DNA of 64,000 bases from Agrobacterium vitis (GTDB lineage Bacteria; Pseudomonadota; Alphaproteobacteria; Rhizobiales; Rhizobiaceae), in contig NZ_JACXXJ020000005.1 of the NCBI RefSeq assembly GCF_014926405.1, forward strand, positions 2,113,001-2,177,000, in the 5' to 3' direction. The notes under the pieces are model-generated. The model ran no database searches. It was given only the letters and a program-made list of their open reading frames with translations, and was not told the origin of the DNA. The translations under genes were made by a program, and so were the position numbers. Numbering within the stretch: the first letter of the stretch is position 1; every line of letters starts with the position of its first letter. This document shows, one piece after another, positions 1 through 7,294 of the stretch.

Positions 1-344
1 ACCAGTTGAAAGCTGGTGGTGACGCCATCGCCGATGCCGATCTGCTGGTCTTCAGCGCTTATCGCCCGGCCCGGCCCGGCAGAATTGGCATCCAGCGGAT
101 CTCGAAACCGGAACCCGGCCATCTGGCCACCGCGCGCCTCGAAAAACTCCAGTATCGTGTAGAGATCGGCAAGCGATTTCACTCCCGATCCGGCGTCATA
201 GCTGCGGCGCGAATTGGCCCAGCGCTGGTTGCGCACTTCGCGCCCATTCGACAGGTTGACAATATCCGTGCGCCGCACCGGCCCGCCGCTGGTTGAAAGC
301 GACACGCGCAGCGGAAAGCGCACCTCGTGAAAGGCGGTTGCCAT
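1..344 (-). CDS. GTA/phage tail protein, DUF2460 (g12-like), partial
   Basis: The frame opens at an ATG at 344 with GAGGTGAAACC upstream and runs off the left edge, so only the first 114 residues are visible. They begin MATAFHEVRFPLRVSLS and include NLSNGREVRNQRW near residue 30 and FEARGGQMAGFRFRDP near residue 70. These are hallmarks of the DUF2460/TIGR02217 family, the distal tail protein (g12) of gene transfer agents and related siphoviruses. It follows the tape-measure gene by 9 bp on the same strand, the position g12 occupies in the Rhodobacter capsulatus GTA. The later tail genes (g13-g15) should lie to the left of the window, which is inference. Confidence 0.85.
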   Translation of the reverse strand, partial: MATAFHEVRFPLRVSLSTSGGPVRRTDIVNLSNGREVRNQRWANSRRSYDAGSGVKSLADLYTILEFFEARGGQMAGFRFRDPLDANSAGPGRAISAEDQQIGIGDGVTTSFQL

Positions 345-353
345 GGTTTCACC

Positions 354-953
354 TCACAAATTGCGCTGACCGCGCTTGACGGAACGCGCCAGCAGGCTGG
401 AAATCTGCGACTGGCTCTTGGTGAAGCTCGACGCATCCTGGGTGGTGACGTTGACATTGACCTGCGTGCCGGAGGAGCCGCCGCCCTGGGTGGCAACCCC
501 AAGCGAACCGTCCGAACCGCGTTTCAGCGGCAGGATCGCCTCGCTGCCCGCCTCACCCATCAGCCCGGTATTGCCGCCATCCATGCCGAAATAGGTGGGG
601 CTGGACACCACCCCACCTGACGCAAAAGGCGTGATCGAGCCGGGCACGCCGCCCTTCTCGAAGGCAAACAGCGAGCTGATCCCCGATGAAAGGCTGGATG
701 TGGCGCTGGAGGCCAGCGACGACAGACTGCTTTGCAGCGGTTGCAGCCCGGATGACAGGGTAATGCTGGACAATTGGCTCGCCAGCGATTTCAGCGTGTC
801 TTCCAGATCGCCACCGCCGCTCGTGGCGGATTTCAACGCTGATGTCAGCGCGCTGCCAAAGCTTTTCGAGCGGCTTTCCAGATCGTCGAGGGTCTTGGTC
901 GCCCCGGAAGCATCGAGATCGATCCCGAAGGACAGGGTTTCGTCATCGGCCAT
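354..953 (-). CDS. short phage/GTA tail tape measure protein (g11-like)
   Basis: This 199-residue protein has an N-terminal helical part rich in Ser, Ala and Leu (about 10-100), then a Gly-rich stretch with FEKGGVPGSITPFASGG and MGEAGSEAILPLKRG. Those blocks are typical of the C-terminal part of lambda-type tape measure proteins. The length fits the very short GTA tape measures of about 200 residues rather than phage proteins of 600 or more, so a short tail is expected. It sits between the g10.1 and g12 homologues. It would set tail length and line the tail tube. The upstream gap is filled by a palindromic repeat. Confidence 0.82.
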   Translation of the reverse strand: MADDETLSFGIDLDASGATKTLDDLESRSKSFGSALTSALKSATSGGGDLEDTLKSLASQLSSITLSSGLQPLQSSLSSLASSATSSLSSGISSLFAFEKGGVPGSITPFASGGVVSSPTYFGMDGGNTGLMGEAGSEAILPLKRGSDGSLGVATQGGGSSGTQVNVNVTTQDASSFTKSQSQISSLLARSVKRGQRNL

Positions 954-966
954 GGTCTACCTCTTC

Positions 967-1069
967 TAGAGTCTGTCAGGTTCAGATTGAACCAGACAGA
1001 CTCTCGATTCCTTTGTTTGAGTTTGTCTTTTCGGGAAAACCGGATTCCACTTTTCCCTGACAAACTCTA
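967..1069. repeat. RIME-like palindromic element, copy 1
   Basis: This element of about 103 bp has two palindromes. The left one pairs AGAGTCTGTCAGGTTC (968-983) with GAACCAGACAGACTCT (988-1003), with one mismatch. The right one is bounded by GAGTTTGTC (1019-1027) and GACAAACTC (1059-1067). The outer ends AGAGTCTGTCAGG and CCTGACAAACTCT also form an inverted repeat. Related copies lie at 46,391-46,492 and 57,072-57,172. The layout resembles the RIME elements known from Rhizobium, although the name is assigned from memory of the family. Its right end overlaps the TAG stop codon of the g10.1-like gene. Confidence 0.75.
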
Positions 1070-1288
1070 TGTTGCGGTCAGGAAAGCATGGTCAGGATAG
1101 CGGGCCATCAGCACCTCCAGATCGGCACGGGCAAGCTCAGTGCGGGCGGTGGCGACGGGGCGAAACGCCCCGCTCATGGCGGCGAATTCACGCGGGGTCA
1201 GCGCCCAGAAGGCCTGCGGGGTCAGCCGCAGCAGGTGAAATCCGGCATGCATCACCGCCTCCCAGGGAAAGGGAGGCGGCTTTGCCAT
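1067..1288 (-). CDS. small GTA/phage protein, TIGR02216 type (g10.1-like)
   Basis: This small protein has 73 residues from the ATG at 1288, beginning MAKPPPFPWEAVMHAGF, followed by LRLTPQAFWALTPREFAAM. That block is diagnostic of the small rcc01693/TIGR02216 family found between g10 and g11 in GTA-type clusters. A TTG at 1315, overlapping the TGA of the upstream gene, would give 82 residues and translational coupling; I prefer the ATG because family members begin near the FPW motif. It is probably a tail assembly factor, and its exact role is unknown. Confidence 0.75.
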   Translation of the reverse strand: MAKPPPFPWEAVMHAGFHLLRLTPQAFWALTPREFAAMSGAFRPVATARTELARADLEVLMARYPDHAFLTAT

Positions 1289-1311
1289 GTCGGATCGACC
1301 CGCTGCGGCAC

Positions 1312-1731
1312 TCAAGGGCGGGCGGGATCGCCCTCCATGGCCGGGGCGTGGCCGGTCGAGGTGTGGCCGGTCGAAGCCGCCTGATCAGCAGTTCCAAACG
1401 TAACGAGCAGCAATTCGCGGACAATGGCGACGCAGGCCGCAAGCCCACCCTCGACGCACATGTCGGCGACATCCTCATCGGCGCAACAATTGCCGCCGCC
1501 CCGCAAACCGACCGCCAGAATGCGGATCAGGTCGCGGCTGGAAAGCTTGCCGCTGGAAAACCGCAGGGCAAGATCCGCCAGACTGTCGGCGGCAAAGGCG
1601 GTTTCCAATTCGGCCAGCGCGCCCAGCGTCAGGCATAAAATCCGCCGCTCGCCATCAATCACCGCTTCCACTTCGCCGCGCCTGCGGTTGGCGCGCACGC
1701 CCATACTAACATTCCCCGTCCCCCCGTTCAT
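1312..1731 (-). CDS. GTA family tail protein, DUF3356-like (g10-like)
   Basis: This protein has 139 residues, starting MNGGTGNVSMGVRANRRRGE and followed by GERRILCLTLGALAELETAF. That resembles the conserved N-terminal half of GTA g10 (gene transfer agent family protein), which has a DUF3356-type fold. An internal Met at residue 10 is an alternative start. The reading frame overlaps the major tail protein gene by four bases (ATGA at 1728-1731), indicating translational coupling. The C-terminal 20 residues (STGHTSTGHAP) are low-complexity and arise from a short repeat. It probably acts as a tail assembly chaperone, by position and analogy with lambda gpG. Confidence 0.75.
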   Translation of the reverse strand: MNGGTGNVSMGVRANRRRGEVEAVIDGERRILCLTLGALAELETAFAADSLADLALRFSSGKLSSRDLIRILAVGLRGGGNCCADEDVADMCVEGGLAACVAIVRELLLVTFGTADQAASTGHTSTGHAPAMEGDPARP

Positions 1732-2138
1732 GCCGTCACCTCAAAGGCAATCGCCCCTGCCGATTCCAGCGCGATGTCGAATTTCAACTCGCCATCATGC
1801 TCGCCGGAATAGTCCAGCGCCGTCACCTGAAACAGGCCGGTCACCGTGCCAAAAGCCGGGATCACCACCTGCCAGCTCAACACTGAACCGGCAAAAAACG
1901 CCGCCCTGACCAGTTCATCGGAGGACTGGTCCTTGAACAACCCGGCCCCCGATAGCGAGGCGCGTTTGGCACCGGCACCGGCCAAAAGCTCACGCCAGCG
2001 CCCGGCGCTGTCGGCATCGGTCACATCGACGGTTTCGGTATTGAAAGCCAGCTTGCGCGACCGCAATCCTGCAACGGTTACATAATCGCTGCCGCTGATA
2101 ATCTTCAGCAGCAGGTCCTTACCCCTCTGGGCCACCAT
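1728..2138 (-). CDS. phage major tail protein, TP901-1/TIGR02126 family (g9-like)
   Basis: This 136-residue protein starts MVAQRGKDLLLKI and continues with VAGLRSRKLAFNTETVDVTD and SGAGLFKDQSSDELVRAAF. These motifs define TP901-1 type major tail tube proteins (TIGR02126), about 135 residues long. It would stack as hexamers to form the tail tube. A good Shine-Dalgarno (AAGGAGAT) precedes the ATG. It is coupled by an ATGA overlap to the g10 homologue. The gene that should lie directly upstream, the g8 homologue, is separated by an MFS gene on the other strand, so this gene must have its own promoter in 2139-2490 or be reached by long read-through. Confidence 0.85.
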   Translation of the reverse strand: MVAQRGKDLLLKIISGSDYVTVAGLRSRKLAFNTETVDVTDADSAGRWRELLAGAGAKRASLSGAGLFKDQSSDELVRAAFFAGSVLSWQVVIPAFGTVTGLFQVTALDYSGEHDGELKFDIALESAGAIAFEVTA

Positions 2139-2490
2139 AAAAAATCTCCTTGAAAATAACTAGAAATCCGCAAACCGGCCGCCAACCACGCCAGGGCGAC
2201 ATCCACCCCCTCCCCGTTTTCAGGGGTCTCTCCCACGCGCGGACCCAGCCAAACCGGCACGACCGCCCGTCCCTTTTTCAGAGAGAAAACCCAGGACGAA
2301 GGTAAGGAGACCAAGAGGCCCGCAGGGGAAGCACCAAAACTGGTGTGACCGCGAAAACTCGCGTAAAAAGACAGTAAAGGTTGTCCGCACCGATGCTGCA
2401 AACAGATGTAAATGTCTGGACCAGACACAGCCGTGTCTTGAAACTTACACAGATGCGGCACTATGCTGATCTGCCGATTAGGTTGCTTGC
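2139..2490. other. divergent intergenic region between g9-like and MFS genes
   Basis: These 352 bp separate the minus-strand tail gene from the plus-strand exporter gene and must hold promoters for both. I see no further ORF that looks real. The side next to the tail gene is AT-rich (AAAAAATCTCCTTGAAAATA). The side next to the exporter has a perfect 7-bp palindrome, described separately. Confidence 0.5.
2413..2427. promoter_or_regulatory. palindromic operator candidate upstream of MFS exporter
   Basis: TGTCTGGACCAGACA is a perfect 7-bp inverted repeat around a central A, about 65 bp before the exporter start. Palindromes of this shape are usual TetR- or MarR-family operators in front of multidrug exporters. 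No regulator gene is adjacent, so the cognate protein would act in trans. The functional claim is inference from position and symmetry. Confidence 0.4.
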
Positions 2491-3735
2491 ATGTCCGCTC
2501 TCCCCGCCGATTCTCCCAGTCCCGTTCCCCACAATGCCGCATCGCTGGCGCGCTTGCGGCTGCTGGCCGTGCTATCCATCAGCCAGATTGTCGGCTGGGG
2601 CACGAGTTTCGACCTGTTCGGCATTCTCGGTCGCACCATCGCCGCCGATATCGGCATCAGCAACGAGACCGGCTTTCTCGGCGCCACGGTGATGCTGCTG
2701 ATCATGGGCTTTGCCGGACCGGCCAGCGGCCGCCTGCTGGAAAGGCACGGGGCCGCCAAGGTCATGGCGGCGGGTTCGGTTGTGTTTGCTTTCGGCCTCG
2801 CACTGCTCTCGCAGGCGCAAGGCATGGCTTCCTATTTCGCCGCCTGGTTCACCATCGGCATTGCCGGCACCTTGGCGCTCAGCGTTGCCTGCTATACGGC
2901 AGTCGTCGAGCGCGAGGGCTCGTCGGCGAAAAGCGTCATCGGCCTGCTGATGATTTTCACCGGCCTTTCAACGGCGATTTTCTGGCCGCTGCTCAGCTGG
3001 TTGAATGGCCTGTTGGGCTGGCGCGATACCTTGCTGATTGCAGCAGCCTGCCATCTTCTGGTGCTGGTTCCCCTGCATCGCTTCGCCCTGCCACCCATCA
3101 AAACCCGGTCGCAAACGGCGCAGGCCGCAGCCGACCGCGAACCAATGCCGCTGACAGCACTCCAACAAAAGCGGGCGATGATCGCGCTTGCCGTCATCAG
3201 CATCGGCTTCAGCAGCGTCACCTTCGGCGTCTCGTCATCGCTGATCGAAATGCTCACACAGGCTGGCGCCACACCGGCGTTGGCGCTGCAACTGGGGTCG
3301 CTGCGCTCGGTGCTGGGCATTTCCGCCCGCGCCGCCGATACAATTGCCGGAAAACGCGCCTCGCCCGTCACATCCGGCCTTGTGGCCACCGGGCTGATCG
3401 TCATCGGCTTTCTGGCGCTGATATTCGGCCATGGCTCCGTATGGATGCTCGGCCTGTTTATCGGCGCCTATGGCGTCGGCTCCGGCCTGTCGGCCATTTC
3501 GCGCACGGTGTTGCCGCTCGGCTTTTTTTCCGCCAGCCGCTACGCCGGGATTTCCGCCAAACTGGCACTGCCCGGCAATATCTCGCAAGCATTGTCGCCG
3601 GTGGTGATCGCTGGTCTGCTGGATCGCGGCGGCCTGCCGCTGCTTCTAACCTTCACCCTCGCCGTCAGCGCTCTGGTGCTGACAGCACTGATCTTTCTGG
3701 CCATGCTGGCGCGCCAGGCCAAAATCATTCGATGA
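2491..3735 (+). CDS. MFS transporter embedded in the GTA cluster
   Basis: This 414-residue integral membrane protein has about twelve hydrophobic segments in two halves separated by a hydrophilic loop near residues 195-220 (PIKTRSQTAQAAADREP). SISQIVGWGTSFDLFGILGR near the N-terminus and GFAGPASGRLLERHGAAKVM around the second and third segments match the major facilitator superfamily; the latter corresponds to the loop 2-3 signature region. The substrate is unknown, and an exporter of small molecules is likeliest. It runs opposite to all surrounding structural genes, and its last 11 bp overlap the 3' end of the DUF3168 gene. It therefore looks like cargo inserted into the head-tail operon. 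An upstream start at 2463 lies in another frame and is ignored. Confidence 0.88.
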   Translation: MSALPADSPSPVPHNAASLARLRLLAVLSISQIVGWGTSFDLFGILGRTIAADIGISNETGFLGATVMLLIMGFAGPASGRLLERHGAAKVMAAGSVVFAFGLALLSQAQGMASYFAAWFTIGIAGTLALSVACYTAVVEREGSSAKSVIGLLMIFTGLSTAIFWPLLSWLNGLLGWRDTLLIAAACHLLVLVPLHRFALPPIKTRSQTAQAAADREPMPLTALQQKRAMIALAVISIGFSSVTFGVSSSLIEMLTQAGATPALALQLGSLRSVLGISARAADTIAGKRASPVTSGLVATGLIVIGFLALIFGHGSVWMLGLFIGAYGVGSGLSAISRTVLPLGFFSASRYAGISAKLALPGNISQALSPVVIAGLLDRGGLPLLLTFTLAVSALVLTALIFLAMLARQAKIIR

Positions 3736-4129
3736 CAGCGCGAAATTGCAGCTCGGCCAGATAAAGGCCGGTCTTTGCCTCGCGGCGACTGACAGTCTTG
3801 ATATGGCGCAACGCGATCAACCGGGCATGGGCCAGCGATAGCGCCGCATCCTGCAACACGGCACGCACCATCGCCGCCAGGCTTTCCGCCTCGCGGCGAC
3901 TGAGCGAGGACCAGGCCTGCACACTGACCAGCGCCTCAATCAGCCCATCATCATCGGTGGAAAGATCTGTGACCGTCACCTCACCCACCATCAGGTAAGG
4001 TTGGGCGGAGCGCAGCAACCGCCGATCCTTCATCCCATCGGCGCCGATAATCGCCGCAATGCCGGTATCGGCGAGCGCCGCCGCCGTCATCGCGGTGAGC
4101 AGGTCATTGACCGGACTGTGCGTGGTCAT
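3725..4129 (-). CDS. tail completion/terminator protein, DUF3168 (g8-like)
   Basis: This protein has 134 residues from the ATG at 4129, preceded by GGAGAGATGTCCG. A longer reading frame exists, but it begins with unrelated Arg/Pro/Trp-rich sequence. The blocks SVQAWSSLSRREAESLAAMV and AELQFRAVIE at the C-terminus fit DUF3168, the g8 homologue of GTAs that caps the tail at the head-tail joint. It overlaps the end of the upstream 60-codon ORF by 26 bp and is convergent with the MFS gene. Confidence 0.8.
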   Translation of the reverse strand: MTTHSPVNDLLTAMTAAALADTGIAAIIGADGMKDRRLLRSAQPYLMVGEVTVTDLSTDDDGLIEALVSVQAWSSLSRREAESLAAMVRAVLQDAALSLAHARLIALRHIKTVSRREAKTGLYLAELQFRAVIE

Positions 4130-4286
4130 CGGACATCTCTCCAATTTTCTCGCCCTTCGGCACCTCAGCCATGCCTTGCCTGTTGGCAGCCACCCGGCTG
4201 GCGGCCTCTTCCACCCTGCGCCGCAGCGCAGCGGTAAAATCCGCCACGGCACCCTGCTGCCCGCTTGCTGAAAATTGCAGGCTCAT
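4104..4286 (-). CDS. small hypothetical protein in head-tail operon
   Basis: This 60-residue reading frame is coupled to the head-tail adaptor gene by an ATGA overlap (4283-4286). Its own end overlaps the DUF3168 start, where it carries the GGAGAG ribosome binding site for that gene. The sequence has an amphipathic helix (AVADFTAALRRRVEEAASRV) followed by a polar tail. I do not recognise a family. Tight packing within the operon argues that it is translated. It could be a small connector protein or simply a coupling ORF. Confidence 0.5.
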   Translation of the reverse strand: MSLQFSASGQQGAVADFTAALRRRVEEAASRVAANRQGMAEVPKGEKIGEMSDDHAQSGQ

Positions 4287-4624
4287 CCGACCTCCTCCTC
4301 ACAATCCAGCAGCAGAAACCGCTTGGTCTCATCCGGGTCGCGCAGCGCCCGGACCGCGAGAATGCGCGTTCCCTTCACCAGCCGATGGCCGCGCGCCACA
4401 TCAGTGCGAAAGCGAATGGTCACCGTCTGGTTAATGGTGGCTATGTCCGCTTCGCCCCGCTCTTCACGGGTGAAGGATTGCGGCTCTATCAGCGCCCAGA
4501 GCGTGGCAATCGCCTGCCAGCCCTGGCTCACCCCGCCCTGGCCGTCAGGCTCATTAACTGGCCGTTCCAGCGTGAGGCGCGCCGTCATCCGGCCCGGATC
4601 GAGCATGGTGAAAGCGCCCATCAC
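4283..4624 (-). CDS. phage head-tail adaptor / head closure protein (g7-like)
   Basis: This 113-residue protein has LTLERPVNEPDGQGGVSQGW, then TLWALIEPQSFTREERGEAD and TIRFRTDVARGHRLVKG. That is the typical pattern of the SPP1 gp16/HK97 head-tail adaptor family (TIGR01563), g7 of GTAs. The protein closes the portal channel and joins the tail. Internal Met residues at 7 and 13 are alternative starts. The ATGA overlaps on both sides place it in one translationally coupled block with gp6 and the 60-residue ORF. Confidence 0.82.
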   Translation of the reverse strand: MMGAFTMLDPGRMTARLTLERPVNEPDGQGGVSQGWQAIATLWALIEPQSFTREERGEADIATINQTVTIRFRTDVARGHRLVKGTRILAVRALRDPDETKRFLLLDCEEEVG

Positions 4625-5190
4625 AGGCGCCTGCGGCAGAAAGGCGCGATCAGCCGCTCATAACCGACCGGCACGGCGGCAGGCTGATCGGCCAACGAGA
4701 CTGCGCCCCGAAACGCATGCATGGCCACAACATGCAGGCTCATCGCCCGGCGCAGCGTATCCGGCACATCGGTGGCTGCCGTGCCAAAGCCTGCGGTAAA
4801 GTCGATCTCGATGCCGTTGATTGGCCGTCCAGGCAAGGGCCGGTCGCGCAGCCACAGCCTTGATGGCCGCGCCTGTCCATTCAGCAGATGATCTTGCAGT
4901 GAAACATGAAGTTCATCGCCGTTCTCATCAAAAACCGTCACGGCATCAATGGTTTGCACCGGACCGCTGGGAAGCTGAATCACGTCGCTGTCAGGCCAGT
5001 CATCCAGATAGAGCCGCAGCGATTGGCGCATCAGGCAAAGCCCGGTCTCGGCCTCCAGATGCAGGCGGGCAGCGGTGATCAGGCCGGAGAGAAGATCGTC
5101 TTCATCATCGGTATCAATCTTCAACTGCGCCTTCACATCGACAAGGGTCAACGGCTCCGCCTGCGGCGGAGTGAGGGTGGTGATGGTCAT
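4621..5190 (-). CDS. head-tail connector protein (g6-like, phiE125 gp8 family)
   Basis: This protein has 189 residues from the ATG at 5190 (MTITTLTPPQAEPLTLVDVK); the longer frame to 5223 adds an unconvincing leader. LVDVKAQLKIDTDDEDDLLSGLITAAR is the signature of gp6-type connectors (DNA packaging, TIGR02215/phiE125 gp8). The C-terminal half has INGIEIDFTAGFG and ALSLHVV-like residues. The subunit would form the ring under the portal. It is separated from the capsid gene by 223 bp containing a strong hairpin. Confidence 0.8.
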   Translation of the reverse strand: MTITTLTPPQAEPLTLVDVKAQLKIDTDDEDDLLSGLITAARLHLEAETGLCLMRQSLRLYLDDWPDSDVIQLPSGPVQTIDAVTVFDENGDELHVSLQDHLLNGQARPSRLWLRDRPLPGRPINGIEIDFTAGFGTAATDVPDTLRRAMSLHVVAMHAFRGAVSLADQPAAVPVGYERLIAPFCRRRL

Positions 5191-5229
5191 GTGTTGGGGG
5201 TCTCCGGAAGGTGAAATGCCCAAAATACA

Positions 5230-5260
5230 AAGGGCGCTCTCCGTTTACGGGAGCGCCCTT
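5230..5260 (-). terminator. hairpin between capsid and connector genes
   Basis: AAGGGCGCTC-T-CC (5230-5242) pairs with GGGAGCGCCCTT (5249-5260), giving a 12-bp GC-rich stem with one bulged base and a six-base loop. On the minus strand the stem is followed by TTGTATTTTGG, a moderately T-rich tail. It is a plausible rho-independent terminator or attenuator that lets the capsid gene be expressed more than the downstream connector and tail genes. Confidence 0.6.
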
Positions 5261-5307
5261 CCTGCCGCAGCCGACAGCTCGTGCAGGAATTCCTGCTGAC
5301 GTGGCGA

Positions 5308-5413
5308 AAATGGTGAATTCGAGAACCGGCGCGCAGCGTACTCAAGTACGTGAGCACTGGAAGCGCAGAATTCGCCATTTGCAGCCCGTCAGCGGGTATT
5401 CATGCGCGGGCTG
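5308..5413. repeat. nested inverted repeats after the capsid gene
   Basis: AAATGGTGAATTC (5308-5320) and GAATTCGCCATTT (5368-5380) are inverted copies with one mismatch. They enclose a smaller perfect palindrome, GTACTCAAGTAC (5338-5349). A second stem, CAGCCCG (5382-5388) with CGGGCTG (5407-5413), sits directly behind the capsid stop codon. I see no coding potential here. It may act as an RNA processing or stabilising structure. Confidence 0.45.
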
Positions 5414-6676
5414 TCAAGCGGCAGCAAACTTGATCAGCTTGAGCGCTTCAAAGTTCTGCATTCCACCGCCAACCCGCTTGGTGGTGTAGAACAGCACATA
5501 GGGCTTGGCCGAATAGGGGTCGCGCAACACTCGCACGCCCATCCGGTCAACCACCAGATAACCGGCCTTGAAATCGCCAAAGGCGATGGAAAAGGCGTTG
5601 GCGGCGATATCGGGCATGTCCTCGGCCTCGGCAATCGGAAAGCCCATCAGTGAGGCCTCAAGGCCGGGGCCTGCGGGCGGCAGCCAGAGGTAATTGCCGT
5701 CAGCATCCTTGAACTTGCGGATTTCGCCTTGCGTCTTGCGGTTCATCACAAACGTGCCGTTCTGACGATGGCCGGCCTTCAACGCATAGATCGTGTCGAG
5801 CAGCACGTCGGATGGCCCGCTTGCGGCAAAGCCACCGGCGGCACCGGTCGCCTTGAAGCCGATCTTGCCCCAGGCCCAGGCGCTGTCGGCCACCGTGTCA
5901 TAGGCCAGGAAGCCCTTCGGCTTGTTGACGCCGTCACCCGCCACAAAGGCCGCCCCTTCCTGCTCGGCAAAGGCGATGTCCACCTCGCCTGCAATCCACG
6001 CCTCGACATCAACAGCCGCATCGTCCAGCAGCGACTGGGTGGCGGCGGGCATGGCGTAAATCTCCATGGTGGGAAAGCTGAGTTCCGTCAGCTGCGGCGT
6101 ATCGGTCTGGGTGCGCGCCGCGGTTTCCGCCACCCAGCCGGAGGCCATGCCCGTCGGGGCAAACGGCTTTTTCAGCACCGCGCCCGACACCTGGCGTACG
6201 CTGGCCAATTGCCGGATCGGCGAGATGGAGGCGAGCCTACGGCCAATCTCGCTATCGGTCTCATCCGTCACCAGATATCCGCCATCCGCATCCGACCCAA
6301 TCGCCATGGATTTGGCGTCAAGATCGCGCAACGCCGTCTCATCGCCGCGCCGGATATAGGCCTCGAAGGCCGCCTTGCGCTCCGTCATGTCAAGGCTGGT
6401 GGACCCGCCGCGATTGCCGTTCGACCCCAGCGCCGGGCGCAGTTTTTTCAGCGCCAGCTGGTCCAGCAACCGGGACTGTTCGTCCATTGCCTTGTTGATC
6501 CGCTCCACCTTGTCGCGGGTGACGACATCGGCGGTCAGTTTCTGCTCGATTTCGCCAAGCCGCTGGTCATTGGCCTGCTTGAAGCCTTCGAACGCTTCCA
6601 TGAAATCGTCGAAAGCGGCGGCCATGGTTTCTGGGATCGCCTTGATTTCGGGGGCAGTCATCTGATGATCGCTCAT
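5414..6676 (-). CDS. HK97-type major capsid protein (g5-like)
   Basis: This protein has 420 residues from the ATG at 6676 (MSDHQMTAPEIKAI). The open frame continues upstream to 7030, but that part is the protease gene read out of frame. Residues 1-110 form a charged helical delta/scaffold domain. The HK97 fold follows, with AIGSDADGGYLVTDETDSEI, PEAWIAGEVDIAF-like residues (VEAWIAGEVDIAFAEQEG) and the C-terminal FGDFKAGYLVVDRMGVRVLR block. It would be processed by the adjacent prohead protease and form the capsid lattice. The family is the HK97 major capsid protein of GTAs (g5). Downstream are strong hairpins. Confidence 0.92.
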   Translation of the reverse strand: MSDHQMTAPEIKAIPETMAAAFDDFMEAFEGFKQANDQRLGEIEQKLTADVVTRDKVERINKAMDEQSRLLDQLALKKLRPALGSNGNRGGSTSLDMTERKAAFEAYIRRGDETALRDLDAKSMAIGSDADGGYLVTDETDSEIGRRLASISPIRQLASVRQVSGAVLKKPFAPTGMASGWVAETAARTQTDTPQLTELSFPTMEIYAMPAATQSLLDDAAVDVEAWIAGEVDIAFAEQEGAAFVAGDGVNKPKGFLAYDTVADSAWAWGKIGFKATGAAGGFAASGPSDVLLDTIYALKAGHRQNGTFVMNRKTQGEIRKFKDADGNYLWLPPAGPGLEASLMGFPIAEAEDMPDIAANAFSIAFGDFKAGYLVVDRMGVRVLRDPYSAKPYVLFYTTKRVGGGMQNFEALKLIKFAAA

Positions 6677-6687
6677 AAATCCATCCT

Positions 6688-7257
6688 TTATTTGAAATTG
6701 CTGGTGGCCATCGTCCGGGCTGCCCGGCGCATCGCCCGGATCAGCTCGGTATCCTTGTCGCGGAAAAACCGCTGATGCTTGACATTGGAAACCCTGGCCG
6801 AAGGGGCCATGGGAAAGGTGACGACGGAAATTTCCCAGAGATCGGCCTCCAGAATGCGGCGAATGCCGGTCTTGGCGTCCTGACGGGATTTCACCGTCTG
6901 GAAACCGATCGACAACCCGTCCAGCGCGCCTGATTTCATCAGCGCGCGCACCTCCTCGGCGCGCTTGACACCGGGGGAAAGCCGCCCCTCGACATAGAGT
7001 CCCCGCGCATCTTCCTTGAGCAGCGTCCAACTGCCAATCGGCTGGTTCGGATCATGCTGGTAAAGCATGCGGATGCCGGTGGCACCACGCCCCTGCAAGC
7101 TGGTGCGAAACGCCCCTGGCTCGATCACGTCGCGCCCCAGATCCACCTCGCCGAACACGCTGGCATAGCCGCTGAACGTGCCGTCGCCGCTGAGATCCGA
7201 CAAGGTCAGATCGGCAAATTTGCGCACCAGCTTTCCTGGCCCGCGATAAGCGTGCAT
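6688..7257 (-). CDS. HK97 family prohead protease (g4-like)
   Basis: This protein has 189 residues from the ATG at 7257, with the ribosome site GGAGAAATTC. The family motif YASVFGEVDLGRDVIEPGAF begins near residue 30, MLYQHDPNQPIGSW near residue 65 holds the conserved His, and GALDGLSIGFQTVKS carries the catalytic Ser near residue 115. This is the U35-type prohead protease that cleaves the capsid delta domain during maturation. It lies 11 bp upstream of the capsid gene, the usual order. A longer frame to 7401 exists but lacks support. Confidence 0.9.
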   Translation of the reverse strand: MHAYRGPGKLVRKFADLTLSDLSGDGTFSGYASVFGEVDLGRDVIEPGAFRTSLQGRGATGIRMLYQHDPNQPIGSWTLLKEDARGLYVEGRLSPGVKRAEEVRALMKSGALDGLSIGFQTVKSRQDAKTGIRRILEADLWEISVVTFPMAPSARVSNVKHQRFFRDKDTELIRAMRRAARTMATSNFK

Positions 7258-7294
7258 GAATTTCTCCTTCAATGGTTGAAATTGTGAGGCTGGC

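Noticed and set aside
967..1069. RIME-like palindrome as a simple rho-independent terminator
   Set aside because: The stem lacks a T run, and the same 100-bp unit recurs at unrelated loci, so it is a dispersed element first, whatever effect it has on transcription.
2463..3764. 433-codon frame shifted relative to the MFS gene
   Set aside because: Arg/His-rich out-of-frame translation; the MFS frame has proper membrane segments.
5729..6775. 348-codon plus-strand frame across the capsid gene
   Set aside because: Antisense shadow of the HK97 capsid gene, with composition typical of reverse-complement translation.
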